In this document: piece after piece, positions 17,694 through 26,450 of the stretch
Layout: each line of letters begins with the position of its first letter
Numbering within the stretch: position 1 is the stretch's first letter
Assembly (NCBI RefSeq): GCF_004919105.1
Contig: NZ_STGK01000004.1
Coordinates: 186,001 to 250,000, forward strand
Origin: Nocardioides sp. GY 10113
Lineage (GTDB): Bacteria > Actinomycetota > Actinomycetes > Propionibacteriales > Nocardioidaceae
Length of the DNA stretch: 64,000 nucleotides
Direction of reading: 5' to 3'
Made by a program: the position numbers and the translations under genes
The notes under the pieces: generated by a model
Told to the model about the DNA's origin: nothing
Databases searched by the model: none
What the model saw: the letters and a program-made list of their open reading frames with translations, nothing else

Positions 17694-18992
17694 ATGATCG
17701 ATCCGACGACGTTCCGGGACGTCATGGCCCAGTGGCCGAGCGGGGTCACCGTGGTGACGACGCTCGGCCCCGACGGTGTCCGGCACGGGATGACGGCCAG
17801 CTCCTTCGCCAGCGTCAGCCTGGACCCGCCGCTGGTCTCGATCTGCCTGACCAAGACGCTCTACAGCCACGAGCTCGTCTCCCGCAGCGGGATCTTCGGG
17901 ATCAGCGTGCTGGCCAAGGACCAGGCTGAGATCGGTCGCCGGTTCGCGGGCATGAGCGGGGACCTCGAGGACCGGTTCGCCGGCGAGAGCTGGACGACCG
18001 CCGAGACCGGCGTGCCGCTGCTCGACTCCGCGCTCGGCTGGTTCGACTGCCGCGTGGTGCACGCCTATCCGGGCGGGGACCACACGATCTTCGTCGGCGA
18101 GGTCGTCGCCGGACGCTCCGCGGGCCGCACCGCGCCGCTGCTCTTCCACTCCCGCAACTGGGGGCAGGTGGCCGACGTGCTGCCGGACGCCGCCACGCTC
18201 GCCGACGGCGGCGTGGTCGCCGGGCTGGCGGCACGTGGGGCGGCCGACCAGGCCGCGCTCGTCGCCGCCGGTGTCGGCGACGCCGGCATCCGGGTCCGGG
18301 TGGCCGACCTGACCTCCGCCACCGACGACGTCGCCGTCCTGGCGCCCGGCGGTCCGCAGCCGCTCTCCAGCGCCCTGGTCGGCGACCGGGCCCAGGCCGA
18401 CCTCGCCCTCGGGGCGGGGCTGGGCACCGTCGAGCTCGAGGTGGACCCCGGTGACCCCGAGGACCTCGCGCGGGTCCTCGAGGCGGTCGACGGCATCGCG
18501 GAGCGCTGCGCCGTGCTGCTCGCGGACCCGTTCGCCGACGAGCGGCTCGACAGCGTCCTCGCCGCCGTCTGCGCTCTCTCCCGTGCCGGCGTCGCGGAGA
18601 TCGCGCTGCCCGACATCGCCGGCCGCGCGACCCCGCTGCAGGTGCGATCGCTCCTGCAGGAGGTCGTGGCGCTGGCCCGACCGTCGCAGGTCCGCGTCGG
18701 CCTGCACGACCGCGACCGGCTCGGGCTGGTCAAGGCGATCACCGCCCTGAAGAGCGGTGTCCGGCACTTCGACGCCACCCTCGCCGGCCTCGACGCCTCC
18801 GTGGCCACCGAGGACCTGATCCGGCTCCTCACCGAGCTCGAGGTCGGCGTCGGGGTCGACGCCGCCGCCGTCGACGACCTTGCCCGCCAGGTGCGCACCG
18901 TGCCCCGGCGGGTCGGCGCAGCCGCCGAGCGCGCCGCTGTACCCGCTGCTGCATCGACCGATGCCGCCGAGATCCTAGGAGCCGCAGGATGA
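17694..18992 (+). CDS. Flavin reductase fused to a degenerate HMG-CoA-lyase-like barrel
   Basis: A 432-residue fusion. Residues 1-160 form a flavin reductase of the FMN-binding split-barrel type (WPSGVTVVTTLGPDG, GMTASSFASVSLDPPLVS), which supplies reduced flavin to a monooxygenase. Residues about 170-415 resemble the C-terminal part of an HMG-CoA lyase barrel (LPDIAGRATPLQVRSLL, GLHDRDRLGLVKAI, HFDATLAGL, VATEDLIRLL). The N-terminal RDGxQ motif is absent and the metal HxH has become GLH, so this half is probably not catalytic. ATG 17694 has AGGAGG six bases upstream. First gene of a six-gene operon; the next gene encodes the probable partner monooxygenase. Confidence 0.85.
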   Translation: MIDPTTFRDVMAQWPSGVTVVTTLGPDGVRHGMTASSFASVSLDPPLVSICLTKTLYSHELVSRSGIFGISVLAKDQAEIGRRFAGMSGDLEDRFAGESWTTAETGVPLLDSALGWFDCRVVHAYPGGDHTIFVGEVVAGRSAGRTAPLLFHSRNWGQVADVLPDAATLADGGVVAGLAARGAADQAALVAAGVGDAGIRVRVADLTSATDDVAVLAPGGPQPLSSALVGDRAQADLALGAGLGTVELEVDPGDPEDLARVLEAVDGIAERCAVLLADPFADERLDSVLAAVCALSRAGVAEIALPDIAGRATPLQVRSLLQEVVALARPSQVRVGLHDRDRLGLVKAITALKSGVRHFDATLAGLDASVATEDLIRLLTELEVGVGVDAAAVDDLARQVRTVPRRVGAAAERAAVPAAASTDAAEILGAAG

Positions 18993-20281
18993 CTGAGAAG
19001 CTGACCGCCGAGTACCTGCTGCCTGACCTCAGCGACGCCGAGCGCGAGCGCCAGGCGCGGGTGGAGTCGATCCTCCCGGCCGTGGCGGCCGCGGCCGAGG
19101 AGGCGGACGTCACCGCCGCCTTCCCCGAGGGCCACGCCAAGCTCTTCGCGGACGCGGGCCTGCTGGGCCTGGTCGTCCCCGAGGAGTACGGCGGCCTCGG
19201 CGGCGGGCTCCGCGACCTGGCCGCGACGACCTACGCGCTGGGCACCGTCTGCGGCTCGACGGCGCTCTCGTTCTTCTTCCACTGCTCGGCCTCCTCGCGA
19301 GGCCTGCTGCCGTTGGCCGCGATCGATGCCGGCCTCTACGCCGAGGGCGACGTCCCCGAGATCCGCGCCTTCGCCGAGAAGGTGCTGCACCGGATGGGCA
19401 CCGAGCAGAAGCTGATGGGCAACTTCGCGAGCGAGGCGGTCAAGGCCTCCAACGCGAACGTGCTGATCTCCACCACCGCGACCAAGGTCGAGGGCGGCTG
19501 GCTGCTCAACGGCGAGAAGTCCTTCGGCTGCCTGTCCGGGACCGCTGACTACTACCTGGTCACCGCCGCCCGCGACGACGTGGCGGGCATCGATGGCCTG
19601 GGCCTGTTCTTCGTCGCCCGCGACAGCGAGGGCTCCCGGCCCCGTGCGCCCTGGCGGGGGCTCGGCATGCGCGCCTCGGACAACTTCGGCCTGGTCCTGG
19701 AGAACTGCTTCGTGCCCGATGACGAGGCGCTCGCCGTCCCGGGCGGCTTCACCAGCGCCACCACGATGTCGCGTGGCTCCTGGGTCGGCAACCAGGTCGC
19801 GATCGCCGCCATCTACGCCGGCGTCGCGCGCGGGGTCTGGGACTACGCGATGGCACGCACGATGGCCGCGAAATTCGCCGACACCGGCAAGCCGATCGCG
19901 TCCAGCCCGATGCATCAGGTGATGATCGGCGATGGCGAGTCCGCTCTCGGCGAGGCCCACCTGTGGCTGCGCCGCCAGATCGACCTGGAGGCGAGCGACC
20001 CGCCGATCCTGCCGAAGGAGGACGTGGTGGCGAGCTGGAGACTGGCGAAGGGCGCCATCTGCGAGCACGCCTTCACCGTCGCCACCACCGCGATGAAGAT
20101 GTGCGGCACGTCGGGTGCCCTGATGGAGAACGAGATCGGCCGCGCCGTCCGCGACACTGCGATGGGCCTGGTCCAGGCGTTCCCCGCCGAGCGCGGCCGC
20201 CTCGACCTGGCCAAGACCATCGTCGAGCAGCAGGGCTGGGCCGGCCTCACCACCCGCGACTCGATGGGCGGGTCGCGATGA
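18989..20281 (+). CDS. Acyl-CoA-dehydrogenase-fold flavin monooxygenase
   Basis: A 430-residue protein with the acyl-CoA dehydrogenase fold (VVPEEYGGLGGG, NGEKSFGCLSG, CGTSGALMENEIGRAVRD). The gene starts inside the stop of the flavin reductase (ATGA overlap). An ACAD-fold protein next to a flavin reductase is the arrangement of two-component group D monooxygenases (HpaB/HsaA/DszC style), so hydroxylation or C-N/C-S oxygenation with reduced flavin is more likely than CoA-ester dehydrogenation. A true dehydrogenase cannot be excluded. Substrate unknown. Confidence 0.78.
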   Translation: MTEKLTAEYLLPDLSDAERERQARVESILPAVAAAAEEADVTAAFPEGHAKLFADAGLLGLVVPEEYGGLGGGLRDLAATTYALGTVCGSTALSFFFHCSASSRGLLPLAAIDAGLYAEGDVPEIRAFAEKVLHRMGTEQKLMGNFASEAVKASNANVLISTTATKVEGGWLLNGEKSFGCLSGTADYYLVTAARDDVAGIDGLGLFFVARDSEGSRPRAPWRGLGMRASDNFGLVLENCFVPDDEALAVPGGFTSATTMSRGSWVGNQVAIAAIYAGVARGVWDYAMARTMAAKFADTGKPIASSPMHQVMIGDGESALGEAHLWLRRQIDLEASDPPILPKEDVVASWRLAKGAICEHAFTVATTAMKMCGTSGALMENEIGRAVRDTAMGLVQAFPAERGRLDLAKTIVEQQGWAGLTTRDSMGGSR

Positions 20282-21795
20282 CCGAGGCGGTGACCGCTCC
20301 CGGTCTCGCGGCCGCGCGCGCCGGCCTCGCGCTACCGGCGCTCGAGCAGCTCGTCGACGGCGCCTGGTCGACCCCGGCCGACACGCTCGACCTGGTGCTG
20401 GAGGACCCCTACCTGGGTACCCAGGTGGGGACCGCCGTCGCCAGCGGCGCCGACGCGGTCGAGGCCGCGCTGGCGGCCGCCGACCGCGTGCACCGCGCCG
20501 GCTCCTGGAGCGGTACGACGCCGGAGCGACGCGCGGAGATCCTGGACGCCGTCGGGGTCCGCCTCGCCGAGGAGCTGCCCCGGCTGGCGGCGCTGGAGGC
20601 GTTCGCCACCGGCGTGCCGATCGCGCAGACTGGCATCGTCGCCGTGATCGTCCCGGGCGCCTTCCACCTGGCCGCGCAGATGCTGCGCGACGGGGTGCTG
20701 GCCAGCACCGTCACCGGCGAGCACGGCAACCCCGTGGAGGTGCACCGGCTCCCGCTCGGGCCCGCGTTGAGCCTGGTGCCGTGGAACGCGCCGGCGCCGA
20801 TGGCCGCGCACAAGATCGCCAGCTCGCTGGCCGCCGGGGCGCCGACGCTGCTCAAGCCCAGCGAGTACGCGCCGTGGGGCACCACCGCGCTGGCCCGCGT
20901 GGTCGACGAGGTGCTCACCGCCGAGGGTGTCGCGCCCGGCACCTTCCAGCTGCTGCACGGCGGCCCCGCGGTCGGGGGCGCGCTCGTCACCGCCCCGCGG
21001 ATCCGGGCCGTCTCCTTCACCGGCGGCCTGCGTGGCGGCCGGGAGATCGCCGGCGCCTGCGCCGCGAACTTCACCGCGCTCCAGCTCGAGCTCGGCGGCA
21101 ACAACCCGCTCGTGGTGCTGCCGGACGCCGACCCGGCCGCCGCCGCCCGGCACGCCGCCGACCTGCTGACCACGCTCAACGGCCAGTGGTGCCGCGCGCT
21201 CGGTCGGCTGGTGCTGCCGCGCGGGCTCGCGGACGAGGTGCTGGCCGGGATCGGCGAGCGCCTGGCGACGCTCACCGTGGGCGACCCGCTCGACCCGGCC
21301 ACCGAGCTCGGCCCGATCGTGCACTCCGGCCACCTGGCGCGGCTGCGCGCCGACATCGAGGAGCGGCGCGTCGCCGGCGGCACGGTGCACACCAGCACCC
21401 CGCTGCCCGGCGGCCCCGGCAACTTCCTGGCGCCGACGCTGCTCACCGAGGTCCCCGCCGAGGCCGCGGTGCACGAGGTCTTCGGCCCGGTCGCGACGGT
21501 GCACGTGTACGACGACGTCGAGGAGGCCGTGGCGCTGGCCAACGGCACGCCGTTCGGCCTCGAGGGCTACGTGGTCGGCACCGACACCGACGCCGCGCTC
21601 GCCGTGGCCCGCCGGATCCGCGCGGGCGAGGTCAAGGTCAACGGCTCGACCATCATGAGCCTGCACCTGATGACCCCGCGACCGGCCTGGGGCCTGTCCG
21701 GCATGGGCGAGGAGGGCACCGTGGAGACCATCCGGATCTTCACCGGCGCCCGGGTCGTGGGGGTCGAGGGCGGCTACTCGCTGCACGGTCGATGA
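20278..21795 (+). CDS. Aldehyde dehydrogenase family protein
   Basis: NAD(P)-dependent oxidation of an aldehyde to an acid. The 505-residue protein has the catalytic Glu region LELGGNNPLV and the catalytic Cys in NGQWCRALGR. WCRALGR replaces the more usual GQxCxAxxR, so the active site may be tuned to an unusual aldehyde. Translation is coupled to the upstream monooxygenase gene by an ATGA overlap, and to the downstream lyase gene by four bases. Confidence 0.87.
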   Translation: MTEAVTAPGLAAARAGLALPALEQLVDGAWSTPADTLDLVLEDPYLGTQVGTAVASGADAVEAALAAADRVHRAGSWSGTTPERRAEILDAVGVRLAEELPRLAALEAFATGVPIAQTGIVAVIVPGAFHLAAQMLRDGVLASTVTGEHGNPVEVHRLPLGPALSLVPWNAPAPMAAHKIASSLAAGAPTLLKPSEYAPWGTTALARVVDEVLTAEGVAPGTFQLLHGGPAVGGALVTAPRIRAVSFTGGLRGGREIAGACAANFTALQLELGGNNPLVVLPDADPAAAARHAADLLTTLNGQWCRALGRLVLPRGLADEVLAGIGERLATLTVGDPLDPATELGPIVHSGHLARLRADIEERRVAGGTVHTSTPLPGGPGNFLAPTLLTEVPAEAAVHEVFGPVATVHVYDDVEEAVALANGTPFGLEGYVVGTDTDAALAVARRIRAGEVKVNGSTIMSLHLMTPRPAWGLSGMGEEGTVETIRIFTGARVVGVEGGYSLHGR

Positions 21796-22751
21796 GCGCG
21801 GCTCCCCGCCCGGACGACCCGACCACGAGCGACCCGACCGTTCCGACGGGCACCGGTCCGCAGCGGCTCCGCGCGCTCCTGGGCGGCACCACGCCCGCGC
21901 GCCTGCCCGGCGTCTTCGACGCGGTCTCCGCGGCGATCGCGGCGGCCGCCGGGGCGCCAGCGGTCTGCCTCTCCGGGGCGACGGTCTCGGCGGTCGACCT
22001 CGGGCTCCCCGACCTCGGCTTCGTGCACGGCACCGACATCGCGCGGCGTGCCGCCTCCCTGCGCGGCCCGCTGGCCGGCGTACCGGTGCTGGCCGACGCC
22101 GACACCGGGTACGGCAACGCGCTGCAGGCCGCGCACACCGCGCGCGAGTACGCCGCCGCCGGGATCGCCGGGCTGCACCTGGAGGACCAGGTCGCGCCGA
22201 AGCGCTGCGGCCACCTCGGCGGCAAGGAGGTGGTCGGCCTCGACGAGGCGGCAGGCCGGGTCCGGGCCGCGGTGGAGGCCGACACCGGACTGGTGGTCGT
22301 GGCCCGCACCGACGCGCTGTCGGTGCTCGGCCGCGAGGCCGTGGTGCAGCGCTGCCGGGCGTTCGCCGAGGCGGGCGCGGACGCGGTCTTCGTGGAGGGC
22401 GCCGGTCTCGGTGACCTGGCCGCGGTGGCCGCGGCGCTGACCGCCGACGGCCGGCCGGTGCCGCAGGTCTACAACCGCTCCGAGGCCGGTGGACCGGTCG
22501 AGGCCGGTCCCGACGACGCGGCGCTGGCCGCGGTCGGCGTCCGGCTGGTGATCCACCCGGTCTCGGCCCTGCTGGCCGCCGCCGCGGCGGTGCGCCGGGC
22601 CGTGGTCGCCGTGCTCGAGGGCGGGCACGCGGCGCCGGTGGAGCGGATCGGGTGGGGCGAGCTGACCGGGCTGGTCGGGCTGCCCGAGCTCCTGGCCGCC
22701 GAGCAGACGTACGCCGCCGCGGGTGCAGGCGCGAGCCACCCGGGCCGATGA
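21792..22751 (+). CDS. Isocitrate lyase/PEP mutase superfamily lyase
   Basis: A 319-residue TIM-barrel enzyme with DADTGYGN (Mg2+ site) and the catalytic loop KRCGHLGGKEVV. The loop and length resemble 2-methylisocitrate lyase, 2,3-dimethylmalate lyase and oxaloacetate hydrolase, so it probably cleaves a C-C bond in a substituted malate to give pyruvate or glyoxylate plus a smaller acid. This suits breakdown of methyl-substituted maleate/malate intermediates. It overlaps the aldehyde dehydrogenase stop by four bases. Confidence 0.85.
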   Translation: MSAAPRPDDPTTSDPTVPTGTGPQRLRALLGGTTPARLPGVFDAVSAAIAAAAGAPAVCLSGATVSAVDLGLPDLGFVHGTDIARRAASLRGPLAGVPVLADADTGYGNALQAAHTAREYAAAGIAGLHLEDQVAPKRCGHLGGKEVVGLDEAAGRVRAAVEADTGLVVVARTDALSVLGREAVVQRCRAFAEAGADAVFVEGAGLGDLAAVAAALTADGRPVPQVYNRSEAGGPVEAGPDDAALAAVGVRLVIHPVSALLAAAAAVRRAVVAVLEGGHAAPVERIGWGELTGLVGLPELLAAEQTYAAAGAGASHPGR

Positions 22752-22779
22752 GGAACGACGAGAGAGACAGGTGCAGGCG

Positions 22780-24030
22780 ATGACGAAGGCAGCCGGCGGT
22801 GCGGTGATCGTGGTGGGCGCGGGCCCGGTGGGGCTGACCGCGGCCCTCGTCCTGGCCCGAGCCGGGGCGAGGGTGACGGTGCTGGAGGCCGGTCCCGGCC
22901 TGGCCGCGGAGTCGCGCGCCTCGACGTTCCACCCGCCGAGCCTGGAGATGCTGGACGAGCTCGGCGTGCTGCCGACGCTCATCGAGCGGGGGATCACCTC
23001 CACGACGTTCCAGTACCGCGACCGGGTGACCGGGCCGATCGCGGAGCTCGACCTGGGCGCCCTGGCCGGCGACACGCCGTACCCGTTCCGGGTGCAGTGC
23101 GAGCAGAGCAAGCTGACGCCGATCCTGCTCGAGGCGCTGCGCGGCCTCGACGGGTTCCGGATCGAGTTCGACCAGCCGGTGGTCGCCGTCGAGCAGGACC
23201 TCGACGCACCCGCCGGGGGAGCGAGCGTGACCACGGCGTCGGGGGAGACCTTCCACGCGGACTGGGTGATCGGTGCCGACGGCGCCAGCTCGGTGGTGCG
23301 CAAGCAGATCGGCGCCGAGTTCGAGGGGATGACCTACCCCGAGCGCTTCCTGGTGGTCTCCACCACCGAGGACCTGACCGCCGCGCTGCCCGGCATCGCC
23401 GCGGTCAACTACGTCTTCGACCCGACCGAGTGGCTGGTGCTGCTGCGCACGCCGGAGCACTGGCGGATCCTCTTCCCGACCGACCCGGACAGCCCGGACG
23501 AGGTCGAGGTCGACCCCGTCCGGGTCCAGCAGCGGCTGGCCGGCGTCGCCGACCTCGGCCGCGAGTGGGCCCTGCTGCACTCCTCGCTCTACCGCGTGCA
23601 CCAGCGGGTCGCGGACCGGTTCCGCGGCGGTCGGGTGCTGCTGGTCGGCGACGCCGCACACGTGAACAACCCGCTCGGCGGGATGGGCATGAACAGCGGC
23701 ATCCACGACGCGGTGCTCTCCGCCGGCGCCCTGGCCGAGCTGCTCGCGGTCGACCCGTCCGACGGACCGGCCGCCGAGGCGGCGCTCGCCCGGCTGGACG
23801 AGGTGCTGGCCGCCCGCCGCGACGTGGCCCGCTCCTACGTCAAGACCATCACCCACGACAACTGGAAGCAGCTGCGCGAGACCGACGAGACGGCGCGCGC
23901 CGCGCACCACGCCGAGCTCCGGGCGCTGGCCGCGGACCCGGACGCGCACCGCCGGCACCTGCTGCGGACCTCGATGATCGACTCGCTGCGGCCGGGCCGC
24001 GAGCCAGTGCTCGACGGGGCCGGGGCGTGA
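22780..24030 (+). CDS. FAD-dependent aromatic-ring-type monooxygenase
   Basis: A 416-residue group A flavoprotein monooxygenase (p-hydroxybenzoate hydroxylase fold). The three FAD motifs are present: GAGPVGLTAALVLARAG near the N-terminus, VIGADGASSVVRKQIG, and VLLVGDAAHVNNPLGGMGMN. It uses NAD(P)H and O2 to hydroxylate an electron-rich ring. ATG 22780 is chosen; a GTG at 22771 with a purine-rich site before it is possible. Flanked by a lyase and an aldehyde dehydrogenase in the same operon. Confidence 0.87.
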   Translation: MTKAAGGAVIVVGAGPVGLTAALVLARAGARVTVLEAGPGLAAESRASTFHPPSLEMLDELGVLPTLIERGITSTTFQYRDRVTGPIAELDLGALAGDTPYPFRVQCEQSKLTPILLEALRGLDGFRIEFDQPVVAVEQDLDAPAGGASVTTASGETFHADWVIGADGASSVVRKQIGAEFEGMTYPERFLVVSTTEDLTAALPGIAAVNYVFDPTEWLVLLRTPEHWRILFPTDPDSPDEVEVDPVRVQQRLAGVADLGREWALLHSSLYRVHQRVADRFRGGRVLLVGDAAHVNNPLGGMGMNSGIHDAVLSAGALAELLAVDPSDGPAAEAALARLDEVLAARRDVARSYVKTITHDNWKQLRETDETARAAHHAELRALAADPDAHRRHLLRTSMIDSLRPGREPVLDGAGA

Positions 24031-25544
24031 CCAGCGCCCCACCGACCAGCCCCGTGACCAGCCCACCGACCAGCCCCGTGACGAGCACCGTGACCGGCGC
24101 CGTGACCAGCGTTCGGGAGAACCCGGCCCGCACCGACGAGGTCGTCGGCGTGGTCCAGCACCACGACGAGGCCGCGGTCGACGCGACGGTGCGCGAGGCC
24201 GATGCCGCGCAGCGCGCGTGGGCCGCCCGGGCGCCGCAGGAGCGGGCGCACCTCGTGGCCGCGGCCGCGGACGCGCTCGAGCCGACCCTCGACGACCTGG
24301 CCCGGCTGGTCGCCCGGGAGACGGGGAAGCCGCTCGCCGACTCGCGCGGCGAGGTGGGTTTCGCGACCACCGTCCTGCGCTGGTACGCCGAACGCGGACC
24401 GTCGCTGCTGGCCGACCGCGTCGAGGACGACGAGCGGGGCCGCCTGGTCGTGCGGCGGCGTCCCTACGGCGTGGTCGGCGCGGTCACGCCCTGGAACGCG
24501 CCGGTGATCCTCGCCGCGCTGAAGGTCGCGCCGGCGCTGGTCGCGGGCAACGCCGTGGTGGTCAAGCCCTCGCCGCTGGCGCCGTTCGGCGTGGAGCGGA
24601 TGCTGGCCACGATGGCGACCGCCCTCCCGGAGCCGGTGCTGCGGGTGGTGCACGGAGACGCTCCGACCGCGACGGCGCTGGTCGGCCATCCCGACGTGCG
24701 TCGCGTCGCCTTCACCGGCGGCGAAGGCGCCGGACGCGCGATCGCCGGCCTGGCCGGCCGTTCGCTGACGCCGAGCGTGCTGGAGCTGGGCGGCAACGAC
24801 CCGGCCGTGCTGCTCGAGGACGCCGACCTGGACGACGCCGCCTACGAGCGGCTGCTGATGGCGGCGTTCGCGACCAGCGGCCAGGTCTGCATGGCGGTCA
24901 AGCGGCTCTACGTCCCGTCCGCCCGGCTGGGTGAGGTGGTCGAGGGGCTGCGGGCCGCGGCGGGCCGGGTGCTGCGCGTCGGGGACCCGCTGGCGCCGGG
25001 CGTCAGCATGGGGCCGGTGGTGACCGCCGCGTCCGCTCGCCGGGTCGAGGGCCTGGTCGCCGACGCGGTCGCGGCCGGCGCGACCAGCGTGCCGCTGGGC
25101 ACCGTCGACCCGGGCACCGACCTGTCCCGGGGCCACTTCGTGGCGCCGGTGCTGCTCACCGGCGTCGCCGAGGAGGCGCCGGTGGTCGCAGCCGAGCAGT
25201 TCGGGCCGGTGCTGCCGGTGCTCGGCTACGACGGCATCGAGGAGGCGATCGCCCGCGCCAACGCCGGCGAGCTCGGGCTGGGCGCCTCGGTGTGGTCGGC
25301 CGACGAGGAGCGCGCGTTCGCCGTCGCGGCCCGTCTGGAGGCCGGGTTCACCTTCGTCAACACCCACAACCGCACCGGGATGGCGCTGCGGGCGCCGTTC
25401 GGCGGCATCAAGCGCTCGGGGTGGGGCCGGGAGTACGGCGACGAGGGGCTGGCCGAGTACGTGCAGGACTGCGTGGTGCACGCGCCGGGCGCCTTCCGGG
25501 CCGGCGGCGCGGGGCTGGCCGCGGCGGCGTACCCGACGGGTTGA
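24027..25544 (+). CDS. Aldehyde dehydrogenase family protein, second copy
   Basis: A 505-residue aldehyde/semialdehyde dehydrogenase with ELGGNDPAVL and catalytic Cys in SGQVCMAVKRLYV; FTGGEGAGRAI holds the cofactor-binding region. The GTG start at 24027 overlaps the monooxygenase stop. The first 35 residues are a low-complexity Thr/Ser/Pro/Val segment encoded by imperfect 24-base repeats, so translation could instead begin further in, at the GTG near 24102. Last gene of the operon that starts at 17694. Confidence 0.85.
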   Translation: MTSAPPTSPVTSPPTSPVTSTVTGAVTSVRENPARTDEVVGVVQHHDEAAVDATVREADAAQRAWAARAPQERAHLVAAAADALEPTLDDLARLVARETGKPLADSRGEVGFATTVLRWYAERGPSLLADRVEDDERGRLVVRRRPYGVVGAVTPWNAPVILAALKVAPALVAGNAVVVKPSPLAPFGVERMLATMATALPEPVLRVVHGDAPTATALVGHPDVRRVAFTGGEGAGRAIAGLAGRSLTPSVLELGGNDPAVLLEDADLDDAAYERLLMAAFATSGQVCMAVKRLYVPSARLGEVVEGLRAAAGRVLRVGDPLAPGVSMGPVVTAASARRVEGLVADAVAAGATSVPLGTVDPGTDLSRGHFVAPVLLTGVAEEAPVVAAEQFGPVLPVLGYDGIEEAIARANAGELGLGASVWSADEERAFAVAARLEAGFTFVNTHNRTGMALRAPFGGIKRSGWGREYGDEGLAEYVQDCVVHAPGAFRAGGAGLAAAAYPTG

Positions 25545-25581
25545 GAAATCCGGCGCGAAGTGCTCGCCAAATCGCGCAGAG

Positions 25582-25594
25582 TAGATAGAATATA
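25582..25594. promoter_or_regulatory. Regulon operator f (TAGAT-AGA-ATATA)
   Basis: A divergent copy of the repeat in the promoter of the RCCR/Rieske operon. TATATT at 25591-25596 would serve as -10 box; AGGAGGAAG and the ATG at 25626 follow. Confidence 0.6.
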
Positions 25595-25625
25595 TTTTGT
25601 CCGTTGAGCCAGGAGGAAGAGTCGG

Positions 25626-26450
25626 ATGAGCCAGAACCTGAAGTCGGTCCAGGAGTACTTCGACGAAGCCGGCCCGACCGACGTCACGTCGCTGTTCGCG
25701 GACTGGAAGGCCCTCGTCGACCGGCTCGCCACGCGGGTCAAGGACCGCTTCGAGCTGCAGCGTGACCCCTCCACCGATGCGCTGGAGTCGTTCACCTCGG
25801 AGGCCGGCCCGTCCGGCAGCGTGCGTGCCTACACCGGCCCCGAGATCGACTGGATGATCCACTCGCACATGGAGAGCGCGGCCATGGGCTTCGTCAACGT
25901 GCACCTGACGATCTGGCTCGGTCCGCAGGTCCGCGTGCCGCACTTCGGGATGGCGCTCGGCGCCTTCCCGCAGGGCTGGATGTTCCTGGACTCCGTGCCG
26001 CGCTCGAACCTGATCACCGACACCGACTCGTTCGACCGCTACTACGGTCCGCTCAACGACGAGTGGGAGCAGATCCAGGCGGAGAACGACTTCATCCAGC
26101 CCTTCGTCAGCCGCAGCGCCTTCGTCCGCGCCAGCCTGTCGCCGACGGCGTACTGCTTCATGGCGCCCGGCGACGGCCGGACCACCGAGCTGGTCAGCGG
26201 CATCGCCGAGCGCCACCTCGACCGCTGGCTCCAGTGGGTCGACGAGGCCGAGCGGGTGCCGGCCGACGAGCAGGCCGCGCTCGCCGCGCAGGACGAGCTG
26301 AGCCGGCGCAACATCGCCGAGCGCGACCCCGCCAACGAGATGGGCGAGCGGTTCTTCGGGACCGAGATGACCCAGCAGCTGGTCCGTGCCCTGTGGGGCG
26401 GCGACCGCGTGCTGCCGCGTCCGCACCTGCTCGGGGACGCCTCGTCCTGA
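25626..26450 (+). CDS. Red chlorophyll catabolite reductase (RCCR)-like protein 1
   Basis: A 274-residue protein that I place in the RCCR/ferredoxin-dependent bilin reductase fold. It aligns with plant RCCR (ACD2) through most of its length: NVHLTIWLGPQVRVPHF, LDSVPRSNLITDTDSFDRYY (121-140; plant LDLPHRKDLVLNPDYLKEYY), SRSAFVRASLSPTA (162-175; plant SPSLFVRSAFSPTA), and the tail SRRNIAERDPANEMGERFFG (plant RRKSIEDDLDLQFPRMFG). The plant enzyme reduces a linear tetrapyrrole double bond using ferredoxin. First gene of the operon after AGGAGGAAG. Family membership is from memory, not a search; the substrate is inferred. Confidence 0.72.
   Translation: MSQNLKSVQEYFDEAGPTDVTSLFADWKALVDRLATRVKDRFELQRDPSTDALESFTSEAGPSGSVRAYTGPEIDWMIHSHMESAAMGFVNVHLTIWLGPQVRVPHFGMALGAFPQGWMFLDSVPRSNLITDTDSFDRYYGPLNDEWEQIQAENDFIQPFVSRSAFVRASLSPTAYCFMAPGDGRTTELVSGIAERHLDRWLQWVDEAERVPADEQAALAAQDELSRRNIAERDPANEMGERFFGTEMTQQLVRALWGGDRVLPRPHLLGDASS

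Noticed and set aside
17694..18992. Intact bifunctional flavin reductase/HMG-CoA lyase
   Set aside because: RDGxQ and the first metal His are missing from the lyase half, so a working lyase is unlikely.
24027..24110. Imperfect 24-base tandem repeats at the start of the second aldehyde dehydrogenase gene as a regulatory element
   Set aside because: They encode a Thr/Ser/Pro/Val leader in frame; nothing else suggests a regulatory function.
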